Below are positions 16,630-24,979 of a stretch of 64,000 bases of DNA, piece by piece; within the stretch, counting starts at the first letter, position 1; each line of letters begins with the position of its first letter. The notes under the pieces are model-generated. The model was given only the letters and a program-made list of their open reading frames with translations, was not told the DNA's origin and did not search any database. The stretch is from Nisaea nitritireducens (GTDB taxonomy: Bacteria > Pseudomonadota > Alphaproteobacteria > Thalassobaculales > Thalassobaculaceae), in assembly GCF_014904795.1 (NCBI RefSeq), contig NZ_JACZFS010000048.1:1-64000 (forward strand). Reading direction: 5' to 3'. Made by a program: the position numbers and the translations under genes.

Positions 16630-17835
16630 ATGACCTCAGGGTCGCTAGACCAGCATCTTTTGCAGGAGGATGCCCAGAAGTTTATGGGCGCCTTTCTGGC
16701 AGAACACAAAAAATGGCTCCAGCGAAAGCCCGGAGGCAAGCAGTGCGACTTGTCTCGCATGGACTTGAACGGCATCAACCTTCAGAACGCGCTGCTCGCG
16801 CGTGCCATCCTGGTCGGCACGCATCTCGAGAACGCGAAGCTCGAAGGCGCCGACCTCAGCGAGTCGGATATGTTCGGCGCGAAGTTGCAGGGCGCCAACC
16901 TGCGGCGCGCGAAGCTGAAGCGTACAATCCTGCGCGGGGTAAACCTGAAGAATGCCGATCTGTCTCATGCGGATCTGGAAGACGCGGATTTTCGCGGCGG
17001 TCTGGTGCTGGGAGAGTCTCCGGAGGAATCGCTCGGCATGGAGCAGAGCGACCTCAGTGAGTGCCTGATGGATTTCGCCCGCGGGCAGCGGGCCAAGTTC
17101 TCCAATGTCGACCTCAGCGGCGCGAGCCTGCGGGAAGCCAACCTGAAAGGCGCGGAGCTGTTCGGCTCGGACCTGACCAATGTCGATCTGACAGGCGCCA
17201 ATCTGGAAGATGCGGATCTTTCCGATACGCGGCTGACCAACGCCAAACTCGAGCGGACGATTCTCAAAGGCGCCCGCTTGGCAAACAGCATGGTCAGTGA
17301 ATCTGCATTGGCGAAAGCGGAAGTCGACCCGGATGCGCTCGACCAGATCAACAACCTTAAGCTCAGCATCGATCTGGAGACCACCGGCGACTTCAAATCC
17401 CTGCCGCCGAAACTACGCACGGCACTCGCGCAACATTTCGAATGGCTGCAGTCGAACGGGGTCCGCGGCTGCCGGGCAATCATCAAGTCGATGTCCCTGA
17501 GAAAGCTGAAACTGCGCCGGCAGAACCTGACCGGCGTCGCTCTGTACTCCTGCGACCTGAGCGATGCGGACCTTTCCTTCGCCAATCTGGTGCTGGCGGA
17601 TCTCGAGAAGTGCAACCTTATGAACGCAAACCTCGCAGGCGCGCTGATGTTCGGCACCAGCCTCAAAGGCGCATTCATGAGCGGCGCGGACCTGTCGAAC
17701 GCCCATGTTGGCGCGATGCCGATTTTCGGAGCCGACGGCAAGCGGACCGGAAAAGTGCGGAAGACCGACATGAGCGCGGCGAACCTCAATAATGTGAAGT
17801 TCGAAGGCGTCGATATGGACGGCATAGTGAAATAG
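16630..17835 (+). CDS. Pentapeptide-repeat protein A
   Basis: A 401-residue protein dominated by A(D/N)LXX repeats, which form a right-handed quadrilateral beta-helix. It has two halves: an N-terminal segment with HKKWLQRKPGGKQ then repeats to about residue 220, a helical linker (about 228-275), then a matching segment HFEWLQSNGVRGCRA and a second repeat block to the end. No signal peptide is visible, so it is probably cytoplasmic. ATG 16630 has GGGGGA seven bases upstream. A second protein of the same architecture is encoded at 19163, with a cyclase-like gene facing it in between. Role unknown; families of this type often act as scaffolds. Confidence 0.85.
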   Translation: MTSGSLDQHLLQEDAQKFMGAFLAEHKKWLQRKPGGKQCDLSRMDLNGINLQNALLARAILVGTHLENAKLEGADLSESDMFGAKLQGANLRRAKLKRTILRGVNLKNADLSHADLEDADFRGGLVLGESPEESLGMEQSDLSECLMDFARGQRAKFSNVDLSGASLREANLKGAELFGSDLTNVDLTGANLEDADLSDTRLTNAKLERTILKGARLANSMVSESALAKAEVDPDALDQINNLKLSIDLETTGDFKSLPPKLRTALAQHFEWLQSNGVRGCRAIIKSMSLRKLKLRRQNLTGVALYSCDLSDADLSFANLVLADLEKCNLMNANLAGALMFGTSLKGAFMSGADLSNAHVGAMPIFGADGKRTGKVRKTDMSAANLNNVKFEGVDMDGIVK

Positions 17836-17855
17836 CTTCACCCGCCCGGGGCCGT

Positions 17856-18971
17856 TCAGATTTTCGACGCTCCACGCAAGTCGCTATGCTGCAGACCTGC
17901 GAATACCTTGCTTCCGTCCTTCATATGCGTATTCACCTTGGCATTGTAGCAAATGTGCTCAAAGCCGTGCTTGTCGACGATCTTGATCTTCTGGTTTCGG
18001 AAGCGTGCCTCATCGCGCGGCCCCGTTAGGTAGAACCGGCTCTCTTCGACCTCGTTTCCAAAGACTTTCAGGCTCTTGAATCCGTCCAGCACCTTGTTCG
18101 CTGCCAACACATAACGATGTGTGTTCCAAGGCTCCGGGCCCTCGTTCGTATTTACGCAATCCCCGACCAATATCTGGTTCGTCCGCGCCTTGCCGATCAA
18201 GCGCGCCACATTGATGGTTACATCGCCGACGATATATTCATGCCTGGCGACGTATTTCGGGCTCGGCTCATAAAAGACGTAGTGGCTTCCTCCGCTCAGA
18301 GCCATGCGGAGTTCAGGCAGAGGCATTTTCTCCGACATTTCGCGCTGCAGGCTCTTGTAGTAGAGCGAGAAAAGCGTCATCAGCACAAACAGGCTGACAT
18401 CCTGGTTCAGCCCCATCTCCAGGTTCCAGACGTAATATCCGTCACCCGTTGTGGAACGCCCCATCTCCATCGGCAAACCGGCACGATGCAACGTCGCTTC
18501 GGCAAGGGACAGACTGAATTTCAGAGTGGAGAGGTGGCTCGCCTGCTCTTCGGGGGTGTGTTTCGAAAACCCGACCACGTCAATCAGGAACACCGTACGG
18601 AACGGCGCGAATCCTATCGAATAGCGCGACATGACGGACTCGACATCCTCGTGGGACAACCCGTTCGATCCGCCCCCGATCGGGAAATCCAGCCTGATCT
18701 CTGTCGGCTGAACGCCGACGAACTGCGTGACCTGCTTGAATTCCCCGTCGTTCAGATGGCGAGGGCCTTCAAAGACCCGGCTTATTGGATCCTTCAATTC
18801 AAACAAACGGGTTTTCGGCAACAGGATGAGCTCAAGCCCCTTACCCGATGGACGCCAGGCCACAACCGCGTTCGAGCCGAACTGAGACAGCTCGAACAGC
18901 AATTGGTTCAGTGACAGGCGCAGGTCATCGCGCCGCCCTGAAGACTGATGCCCTTTGGTATCGCCGTGCAT
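17856..18971 (-). CDS. Class III nucleotide cyclase-like protein
   Basis: A 371-residue protein without signal peptide. About residues 125-330 resemble the adenylate/guanylate cyclase catalytic domain: FLIDVVGFSKH has the first metal-binding aspartate, TTGDGYYVW the second, and YIVGDVTINVARLIGKA corresponds to the GD-x-V-N-x-A-x-R region. In that motif the asparagine is shifted by one place, so catalysis is uncertain. N-terminal residues 20-110 include a region ending TQFVGVQPTEIRLDF that I do not recognise, and the C-terminus (about 335-371) may be a small beta domain. It is convergent with pentapeptide gene A (20 bases apart) and divergent from gene B. Confidence 0.72.
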   Translation of the reverse strand: MHGDTKGHQSSGRRDDLRLSLNQLLFELSQFGSNAVVAWRPSGKGLELILLPKTRLFELKDPISRVFEGPRHLNDGEFKQVTQFVGVQPTEIRLDFPIGGGSNGLSHEDVESVMSRYSIGFAPFRTVFLIDVVGFSKHTPEEQASHLSTLKFSLSLAEATLHRAGLPMEMGRSTTGDGYYVWNLEMGLNQDVSLFVLMTLFSLYYKSLQREMSEKMPLPELRMALSGGSHYVFYEPSPKYVARHEYIVGDVTINVARLIGKARTNQILVGDCVNTNEGPEPWNTHRYVLAANKVLDGFKSLKVFGNEVEESRFYLTGPRDEARFRNQKIKIVDKHGFEHICYNAKVNTHMKDGSKVFAGLQHSDLRGASKI

Positions 18972-19162
18972 GGATGTTCACCTTGCGTAAAGGAATCACA
19001 ATTACACTAGGGCATTGCTAACTGAGCGGAAACTCCCTTGCAGGCAAACATTCGGGGGTGCCCTACTGATATTCGAGGCCCCCTGTCAGAGGGTTTAAGT
19101 ACCAAACCAAGAAAACTACTCCGAGTGAAACTCGGAAACGATCTGGGACATCTAATAAAGTC

Positions 19163-20404
19163 ATGACCGTGGCATTCGACAGCACTGAATTCAAACCGGT
19201 TCCCGAAGAGTTTATGGCGGCGATCAAATCCCACCATACCTTTCTCACGGGACGTCCTGGTGGATTGCGCCTGAAAAACGACGATCTCGACGCGTCGCAT
19301 TGCCGCTTCGACTATATGTCCCTGATACAAACCATCCTGCCTTGTGCCGAATTTTCCGAGAGTTCGTGCATCGGAACCGACTTCAGCGAGGCAGACCTGT
19401 ACGGGTCGAATTTTGCCTGGGCCAATTTGCAGGGCGCGAATTTCACCAAAACGGATGTCCGGGGCGCCAATTTCGTGATGGCAGACCTTACCGGCGCCAC
19501 GATGATGAATGCCGATCTCCGGCCCGGCCAGATCGTCCGCTGGTCCGGCAGCAGCGGCGATGGCCCCGTCAGCACAAACCTCGACAGCGCCAACCTGAAT
19601 GATGCCAATCTGAAAGGCGCCGACTTTGAGGACGCGAACCTGAAAAACGTTCGCGCTATCGGCACCATGTTCGCCGATGACGACATGCACGCAACGAACC
19701 TGGCCGGCGCGATCCTGGACGGGGCCGATCTTTCCGGCTCCAAGTTGCGCGGCGCCGTTCTTGCCGGCGCATCCGTCAATGGAACCAACCTGAGCAACTG
19801 CGATCTCTCCGGAGCGAACCTGCGCAATGTGGACCTGTCAAAAGCGACCCTCCACAACACAAACCTCGACGGCGCCATCACATTGGAGAACGCCGCCGAT
19901 CTACCTGACGACATCGCTGAAATCATCCGACTGCACAGCCAGTGGATCATCTCAGACGGCGAAATCGGTGAACGGGCCGATTTCGGCGGGATGGATCTGA
20001 AGAACATCACATTGACCGGCTGCGATCTCCGCGGAGCCATGTTCGCCAATGCGCAGCTCGAAGGGGCGCAATTCAATCAGTGTGAATTGATGCTGGTGAA
20101 TTTTGCCGGGGCGGAACTGAGCCGAGCCAGCTTCGTCGGCGCAACATTGCGCGGAACGAATTTCGCCAAAGCCAGTCTGGTCGAAGCCAAATTCCAAGGT
20201 GCACGGCTTGAGGTCGCTGAAATCTACAATGCGATGCAACAACGCACCGGCAAATCAATCCCCGTCATTTTCAACGGTGCCGTCTTACAAGGCACCGACT
20301 TCTCACGGGCCAAGATAAGTGGCGCCAACTTCACCGATTCGATACAGTTCGGAACGATCTGGAATCATGCGAAAATCGAGAATTGTACCGGCATTCTCGG
20401 TTAG
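19163..20404 (+). CDS. Pentapeptide-repeat protein B
   Basis: A 413-residue pentapeptide-repeat protein with the same plan as protein A: an N-terminal helix IKSHHTFLTGRPGG, a repeat block with phenylalanines and leucines at the centre positions (ADLYGSNFAWANLQGANF and later ANLNDANLKGADF), a short helical insert with HSQWIISDGEIGERADF near residue 255-272, and a second repeat block to the C-terminus. Absence of a signal peptide suggests a cytoplasmic location. The PilZ gene begins ten bases after its stop, so the two are very probably co-transcribed. Confidence 0.85.
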   Translation: MTVAFDSTEFKPVPEEFMAAIKSHHTFLTGRPGGLRLKNDDLDASHCRFDYMSLIQTILPCAEFSESSCIGTDFSEADLYGSNFAWANLQGANFTKTDVRGANFVMADLTGATMMNADLRPGQIVRWSGSSGDGPVSTNLDSANLNDANLKGADFEDANLKNVRAIGTMFADDDMHATNLAGAILDGADLSGSKLRGAVLAGASVNGTNLSNCDLSGANLRNVDLSKATLHNTNLDGAITLENAADLPDDIAEIIRLHSQWIISDGEIGERADFGGMDLKNITLTGCDLRGAMFANAQLEGAQFNQCELMLVNFAGAELSRASFVGATLRGTNFAKASLVEAKFQGARLEVAEIYNAMQQRTGKSIPVIFNGAVLQGTDFSRAKISGANFTDSIQFGTIWNHAKIENCTGILG

Positions 20405-20414
20405 GCCGGGACAG

Positions 20415-20777
20415 ATGACCGCAAACACAAATGGACCCGCAGCCCGAGCGCCCTACAACCGGCGGGAATTTTCACGCCGGGATTCAACTCTGTCTGGCCG
20501 ACTGTCCCTGACACCTGATTTTTCCAAATCCTGGCCGACGAGAATCACCAATATCTCACTGACGGGCATGCTCCTCACCGGGGAAATACCGCAATGTTAT
20601 CCAGGCCCGCTCTATGTGCGCCTTGACGATATAGACATCACTATCAGCGGTCTCTTCATTATGCAGAGCGAGGCAGGCTTGCGGATCAAGATCGGCCTCG
20701 ACGATCTCCAATTGACCGAATTGGTCGTGCATTCAGAGGTCTATACATCCCTGGTTCTCGAGGCCATCCCGGACTAA
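20415..20777 (+). CDS. PilZ-domain protein
   Basis: A 120-residue protein with the hallmarks of a c-di-GMP-binding PilZ domain: the N-terminal arginine cluster in NRREFSRRDS and the D/N-x-S-x-x-G motif as NISLTG, about 40 residues later. It has no attached output domain, so it is likely to work by binding another protein. The preferred start is ATG 20415; the frame runs further upstream inside pentapeptide gene B. Its position directly behind that gene suggests a functional link, perhaps PilZ controlling a pentapeptide scaffold. Ligand binding is inferred from motifs. Confidence 0.75.
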   Translation: MTANTNGPAARAPYNRREFSRRDSTLSGRLSLTPDFSKSWPTRITNISLTGMLLTGEIPQCYPGPLYVRLDDIDITISGLFIMQSEAGLRIKIGLDDLQLTELVVHSEVYTSLVLEAIPD

Positions 20778-20884
20778 CTTTTCTCCGCGCCAGCGCAGCC
20801 AAAACGACGAAAAACATCAACCAAGCAACTGATTTTCATCAATTTTAAAGAAGACCAATTTAGTCACTTATTTGCTATTGCAAT

Positions 20885-20899
20885 TGAGAATGACTTTCA
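20885..20899 (+). promoter_or_regulatory. Fur-like operator upstream of the imelysin locus
   Basis: The 15-mer TGAGAATGACTTTCA fits the 7-1-7 Fur box (TGATAAT-N-ATTATCA) with three mismatches, and lies 70 bases before the first imelysin gene, in an AT-rich stretch. Iron-responsive control is plausible for this locus. In alphaproteobacteria the regulator could also be Irr or RirA. Confidence 0.45.
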
Positions 20900-20969
20900 A
20901 TAAGGTCCCTTCATCGACATCGAAACCAGCGGGGCGGAGACCTCGCGGACGACATCTGAAGGACGAGAT

Positions 20970-22259
20970 ATGCACGCGAAACATTTTTTGAAGTTGGCCC
21001 TGGCGGCCGCCACGGTTTCGGCCGGGCTTTCCGCCACGCCAGTCCAGGCGGACGATTTGAGCGCGAAGAAAGCAGTCATCACGACCTACGCGAACATCGC
21101 AGCCGCCGCTTATGAAGACTCACTCATCGGCGCCAAAAAGCTTCAGAGCGCCATCGCAGCGCTCGTCGCCAAGCCGACTGACGCCACTCTGAGCGCGGCC
21201 CGCACCGCCTGGATCGAGGCGCGAGAGCCCTACCAGCAAACCGAAGCCTACCGCTTCGGCAATGCCATCGTCGACGATTGGGAAGGCAAGGTGAATGCCT
21301 GGCCGCTCGACGAAGGTCTGATCGACTATGTGAAGACGGGCATCTACGGCTCCGAGTCGGACGGCAACCCTTATTATACCGCCAACGTGATCGGCAATCC
21401 GAAGCCGTCCATCGCCGGCAAGACGCTGGACGCCGCGAAAATTGACCGCACGCTCGTCCAATCGCTGCATGAGATCGACGAGATCGAGTCCAATGTCGCG
21501 ACCGGCTATCACGCCATCGAATTCCTGCTCTGGGGCCAGGATCTGAACGGCACCGGGCCCGGCGCCGGGGCTCGTCCTGCCTCGGACTTCGATACGAATA
21601 ACTGCACCAACGGGAACTGCGCGCGCCGCGCTGCCTATCTCAGCACCGCGACCGACATGCTCGTCGATGAGCTGGCATGGATGACGGCGCAATGGGCCAA
21701 CGGCGGCGCCGCGCGCACCGGCCTTACCGAAGGCGACGCAGACAAGGGCATTGCCACCATCCTGACCGGCATGGGCAGCCTCTCCTACGGCGAGCTGGCC
21801 GGCGAGCGGATGAAGCTTGGCCTGATGCTGCACGATCCCGAGGAAGAGCATGACTGCTTCAGCGATAACACCCATCGCTCGCACTACAACGATGCCCTCG
21901 GTATCCGGAACGTTTATCTCGGCGAATACAAGCGGACCGACGGGTCTGTCGTGAAGGGCGCAAGCCTCTCCGCTTTCGTCACCGGCAAGGACAGCAGCGC
22001 GGACAAGGAACTGCGCGCCGCCCTGGATGCCACCATGAACAAGATGACCTCCCTCTCCGACACGGCGGAAAAGGGGGAGCGTTATGACCAGATGCTTGCG
22101 GAAGGAAACACACGGGGGAACGAGATCGTTCAGGCCGCCGTGGATGCCCTTACCGTGCAAACCAGGTCGATCGAGCGTGTCGTCGCAGCGCTCGGTCTGT
22201 CAGCCCTCGAGTTCGAAGGTTCCGACAGTCTAGACAATCCGGGGGCTGTTTTTCAGTAA
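20970..22259 (+). CDS. Imelysin-family iron-regulated protein (IrpA type)
   Basis: A 429-residue secreted protein, signal peptide MHAKHFLKLALAAATVSAGLSA with cleavage near VQA-DDL. It belongs to the imelysin family (peptidase M75), whose members sit in bacterial iron uptake loci and are thought to bind iron at the cell surface or in the periplasm. The conserved GxHxxE motif is present as GYHAIEFLLWG, and internal repeats of helical bundles are expected. The family start (ITTYANIAAAAYEDSL) and two cysteine pairs (NNCTNGNCARR) are visible. It is the first gene after the Fur-like box and precedes a terminator. Confidence 0.9.
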   Translation: MHAKHFLKLALAAATVSAGLSATPVQADDLSAKKAVITTYANIAAAAYEDSLIGAKKLQSAIAALVAKPTDATLSAARTAWIEAREPYQQTEAYRFGNAIVDDWEGKVNAWPLDEGLIDYVKTGIYGSESDGNPYYTANVIGNPKPSIAGKTLDAAKIDRTLVQSLHEIDEIESNVATGYHAIEFLLWGQDLNGTGPGAGARPASDFDTNNCTNGNCARRAAYLSTATDMLVDELAWMTAQWANGGAARTGLTEGDADKGIATILTGMGSLSYGELAGERMKLGLMLHDPEEEHDCFSDNTHRSHYNDALGIRNVYLGEYKRTDGSVVKGASLSAFVTGKDSSADKELRAALDATMNKMTSLSDTAEKGERYDQMLAEGNTRGNEIVQAAVDALTVQTRSIERVVAALGLSALEFEGSDSLDNPGAVFQ

Positions 22260-22292
22260 CCGGTGCGACACCAGCATATCTCTCCCACTCAA

Positions 22293-22322
22293 AGGGGACG
22301 GCTCACGCCGTCCCCTCTTTTC
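22293..22322 (+). terminator. Intrinsic terminator/attenuator between first imelysin and DUF1111 genes
   Basis: Perfect ten-base arms AGGGGACGGC / GCCGTCCCCT with a TCAC loop, followed by CTTTTCT. It could end the first imelysin transcript or reduce read-through, giving more of the first product than of the downstream genes. Confidence 0.8.
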
Positions 22323-22370
22323 TGTTCGAGTTTCTATTCGAGCCGGGCCACTTTGCGCTAGAACCGGATC

Positions 22371-23870
22371 ATGCTGAGCCGAACGAAACTGATACTTTGC
22401 GCGCTGTCGATCTGCGGAGCCTTCCTGTCCACCGCTTTTGCGGAGACGGAACAGGACCGCATTGCCCGGATCACGGCCCCCACGTCCGATTTCTCCAAAC
22501 CGGAGAAATACGAGATCATGCAAGCTGGCGCCGCCACCCATCGCAAGCGCGTCAACGGCGACGCCTTCTCCTACCCCTCCGCAAACATGGCCTTCGACCG
22601 CCGGCTCTATTTCGAGCTCGGTGACGGCATTTTCAAAAAGATGTGGGTCAGCTCCCCCGCCAGCACGAAGTCTTCGGACGGTCTGGGGCCGCTCTACAAC
22701 GCGCGCTCATGCCAGCGCTGCCACTTGAAGGACGGGCGCGGCGCGGCACCGGACGGCCTGCAGGCCGAAAGCGGCTCGGTCGCCCTGCTGCTCCGCCTCA
22801 GCATCCCGCCGCAGAGCGATGAGGACCATGCCAGACTGAATTCCGGTGCCGCCGCCTCCCTTCCGGACCCTGTCTACGGAGGACAGCTCCAGAACTTCGC
22901 GACACCGGGCCTGAAAGCGGAAGCTGCTGTCGCCGTAACTTACGAAGAAACACCGGTGCTCCTCTCGGACGGCACGATTGTATCCCTGCGAAAACCAGTC
23001 ATCACCCTGACCGACCATGGGTACGGCCCTCTCCGGGACGATCTGATGATTTCTCCGCGTATCGCCTCGCCAATGATCGGCCTCGGTATGCTCGAAGCTC
23101 TTGCGGCTGATGATATCCTGAGCTGGGCCGACCCCGATGACCGGGACGGCGACGGCATTTCAGGACGAGGGAACCGGATCAAGAGCAAGCTGGCCCAGGA
23201 AGTGATGCTTGGCCGCTTCGGCTGGAAAGCGAACCAGGCGACCCTCAAGGACCAGGTCACCGACGCCTTCTCCGGCGATATCGGCATTTCTTCCAGTCTC
23301 CACCCGGCGAATGCCGGTGATTGCACACCGGCCCAGACCGCCTGCATCACAGCCCCGGACGGTGGAGATGAAAAGAGCGGTAATGTAGAGGTCAACGATC
23401 ACCTGCTGGATCTGGTGACCTTTTACAGCCGTAATCTCGCCGTCCCGGCCCGGCGCGATGTTGGCTCTCCGGAAGTGCTGGCCGGGAAGAAGGTATTCTA
23501 CCAATCGGGCTGCATTGCCTGCCATCGCCCGAAATACGTCACCCCGCGCGATCCACTACGCCCGGAACAGTCCTTCCAGTTGATCTGGCCTTATACGGAC
23601 ATGTTGCTGCATGATATGGGCGACGGCTTGGCCGACAACCGCCCTGACGGATTTGCCGATGGCCAGGAATGGCGCACACCGCCGCTCTGGGGCATCGGCC
23701 TGACGGAAACCGTCAGCGGACACACAAACTTTCTGCACGACGGCCGCGCTCGCAGCCTGCTTGAAGCAATTCTCTGGCATGGCGGCGAAGCAGCCACCGC
23801 ACGTGACCGGGTGATCGCACTCCCGACCGGGGATCGCGAGAGCCTTCTCCGTTTTCTCAACTCGCTATAG
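22371..23870 (+). CDS. Di-haem oxidoreductase-like protein (DUF1111)
   Basis: A 499-residue periplasmic protein with signal peptide MLSRTKLILCALSICGAFLS. Two c-type haem sites are visible, CQRCH (about residue 119) and CIACH (about 386), and the family's conserved end with HTNFLHDGRARSLLEAILWHGGEA. DUF1111 proteins, related to di-haem peroxidases, are repeatedly encoded beside imelysin genes in iron loci, where a ferric/ferrous redox role has been suggested. It lies between two imelysin genes here and ends nine bases before the second. Confidence 0.9.
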   Translation: MLSRTKLILCALSICGAFLSTAFAETEQDRIARITAPTSDFSKPEKYEIMQAGAATHRKRVNGDAFSYPSANMAFDRRLYFELGDGIFKKMWVSSPASTKSSDGLGPLYNARSCQRCHLKDGRGAAPDGLQAESGSVALLLRLSIPPQSDEDHARLNSGAAASLPDPVYGGQLQNFATPGLKAEAAVAVTYEETPVLLSDGTIVSLRKPVITLTDHGYGPLRDDLMISPRIASPMIGLGMLEALAADDILSWADPDDRDGDGISGRGNRIKSKLAQEVMLGRFGWKANQATLKDQVTDAFSGDIGISSSLHPANAGDCTPAQTACITAPDGGDEKSGNVEVNDHLLDLVTFYSRNLAVPARRDVGSPEVLAGKKVFYQSGCIACHRPKYVTPRDPLRPEQSFQLIWPYTDMLLHDMGDGLADNRPDGFADGQEWRTPPLWGIGLTETVSGHTNFLHDGRARSLLEAILWHGGEAATARDRVIALPTGDRESLLRFLNSL

Positions 23871-23879
23871 GCGACAGCC

Positions 23880-24974
23880 ATGCAACGCATCCTGATCCTG
23901 ATGGTCTCCTTCCTGGCAATTTCCGCCGCGGGGCCAGCCGGTCCGGCGCGCGCGGCAGATGCAGACGAAACCTTCAAGGCGATCACGAAAGCGAGCGTCT
24001 TCGATCACATCATCCCGCGCTATGAACTTCTGGCTACAGCCGGGGTCGGGCTTGAAGCCGCCGCAACGACCTATTGCCAGGACCGCACGGCGCAAAGTTT
24101 CACCGGCCTCGACAGCGCCTTCCGCGACTACTGGATGGCCTGGGCCGGCATCCGGCACATCCAGTTCGGCCCGGTGCAATCTCAGAACCGGGGATTCCGC
24201 ATCCAGTTCTGGCCCGATTTCCGGAACAAGATCGGCAAACAGCTGTCCCGCGTACTGGCCGCGGAAAACAGCACAGCGCTTGAGAAAACAACCTTCGCCA
24301 AAACCAGCATCGCAGTTCAGGGCCTCCCTGCCCTGGAGCGGCTGCTGCTTGATGGACATGCAGGGTTTGCCGGCTCCAAAGGTGCCTTCAAATGCGCGCT
24401 CACGGAGACGATCACCCTCAATCTCGCCACCATCGCCAATAACATTGCCGCCGACTGGAACCCGAACGATGGCTACGCCCATACAGTCGCCACGGCAGGC
24501 GTCGGGGAAAGCCCTTATTCGGAAGCCTACGAGGTACCGGTCGAACTGTTGCAAAGCCTGCTCGGAGAGTTGGAAGCAAGTCGCGATGTGCGGCTCGGCC
24601 GACCGCTCGGCTCCCAGGCGAACAAGGCTCGCCCCAAACTGGCCGAAGCCTGGCGCAGCGGCCTGTCAAAAGCCATTCTTGTCGAGTCATTGAAAGGCAC
24701 CGGGGATTTGTATCGGAGCGGCGGGTTCGAGCAGGCCTTGCGGAATGCCGGGGAGGTCGCGCTGGCCGACCGGATATCGGCCGGCTTCCAGAAAGCGGTC
24801 ACGCAGGCCGACGCGCTTGAAGGCTCTCTTTACGATGCCTTTACGGCACCGGAGGGACGCAAAAAGCTGGAGGCTGTCCGCGCCGACCTGAAAGTTCTTA
24901 CCGGTCTGCTTGGCACCGATCTGGCAGTTGCCCTGGACATCTCGCCAGGCTTCAACAGCCGGGATGGAGACTGA
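23880..24974 (+). CDS. Imelysin-family protein (second copy)
   Basis: A 364-residue secreted protein, signal peptide MQRILILMVSFLAISAAGPAG. It matches the imelysin family in overall helical layout, with segments such as FRDYWMAWAGIRHIQFGPVQ and VQGLPALERLLLDG. The GxHxxE motif of the first copy is here replaced by a divergent segment (QGLPALERLL), as in the shorter imelysin relatives that follow DUF1111 genes. It overlaps the operon closely: nine bases after DUF1111 and five before DUF1513. Expected role: accessory iron binding in the periplasm. Confidence 0.82.
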   Translation: MQRILILMVSFLAISAAGPAGPARAADADETFKAITKASVFDHIIPRYELLATAGVGLEAAATTYCQDRTAQSFTGLDSAFRDYWMAWAGIRHIQFGPVQSQNRGFRIQFWPDFRNKIGKQLSRVLAAENSTALEKTTFAKTSIAVQGLPALERLLLDGHAGFAGSKGAFKCALTETITLNLATIANNIAADWNPNDGYAHTVATAGVGESPYSEAYEVPVELLQSLLGELEASRDVRLGRPLGSQANKARPKLAEAWRSGLSKAILVESLKGTGDLYRSGGFEQALRNAGEVALADRISAGFQKAVTQADALEGSLYDAFTAPEGRKKLEAVRADLKVLTGLLGTDLAVALDISPGFNSRDGD

Positions 24975-24979
24975 TTGCC

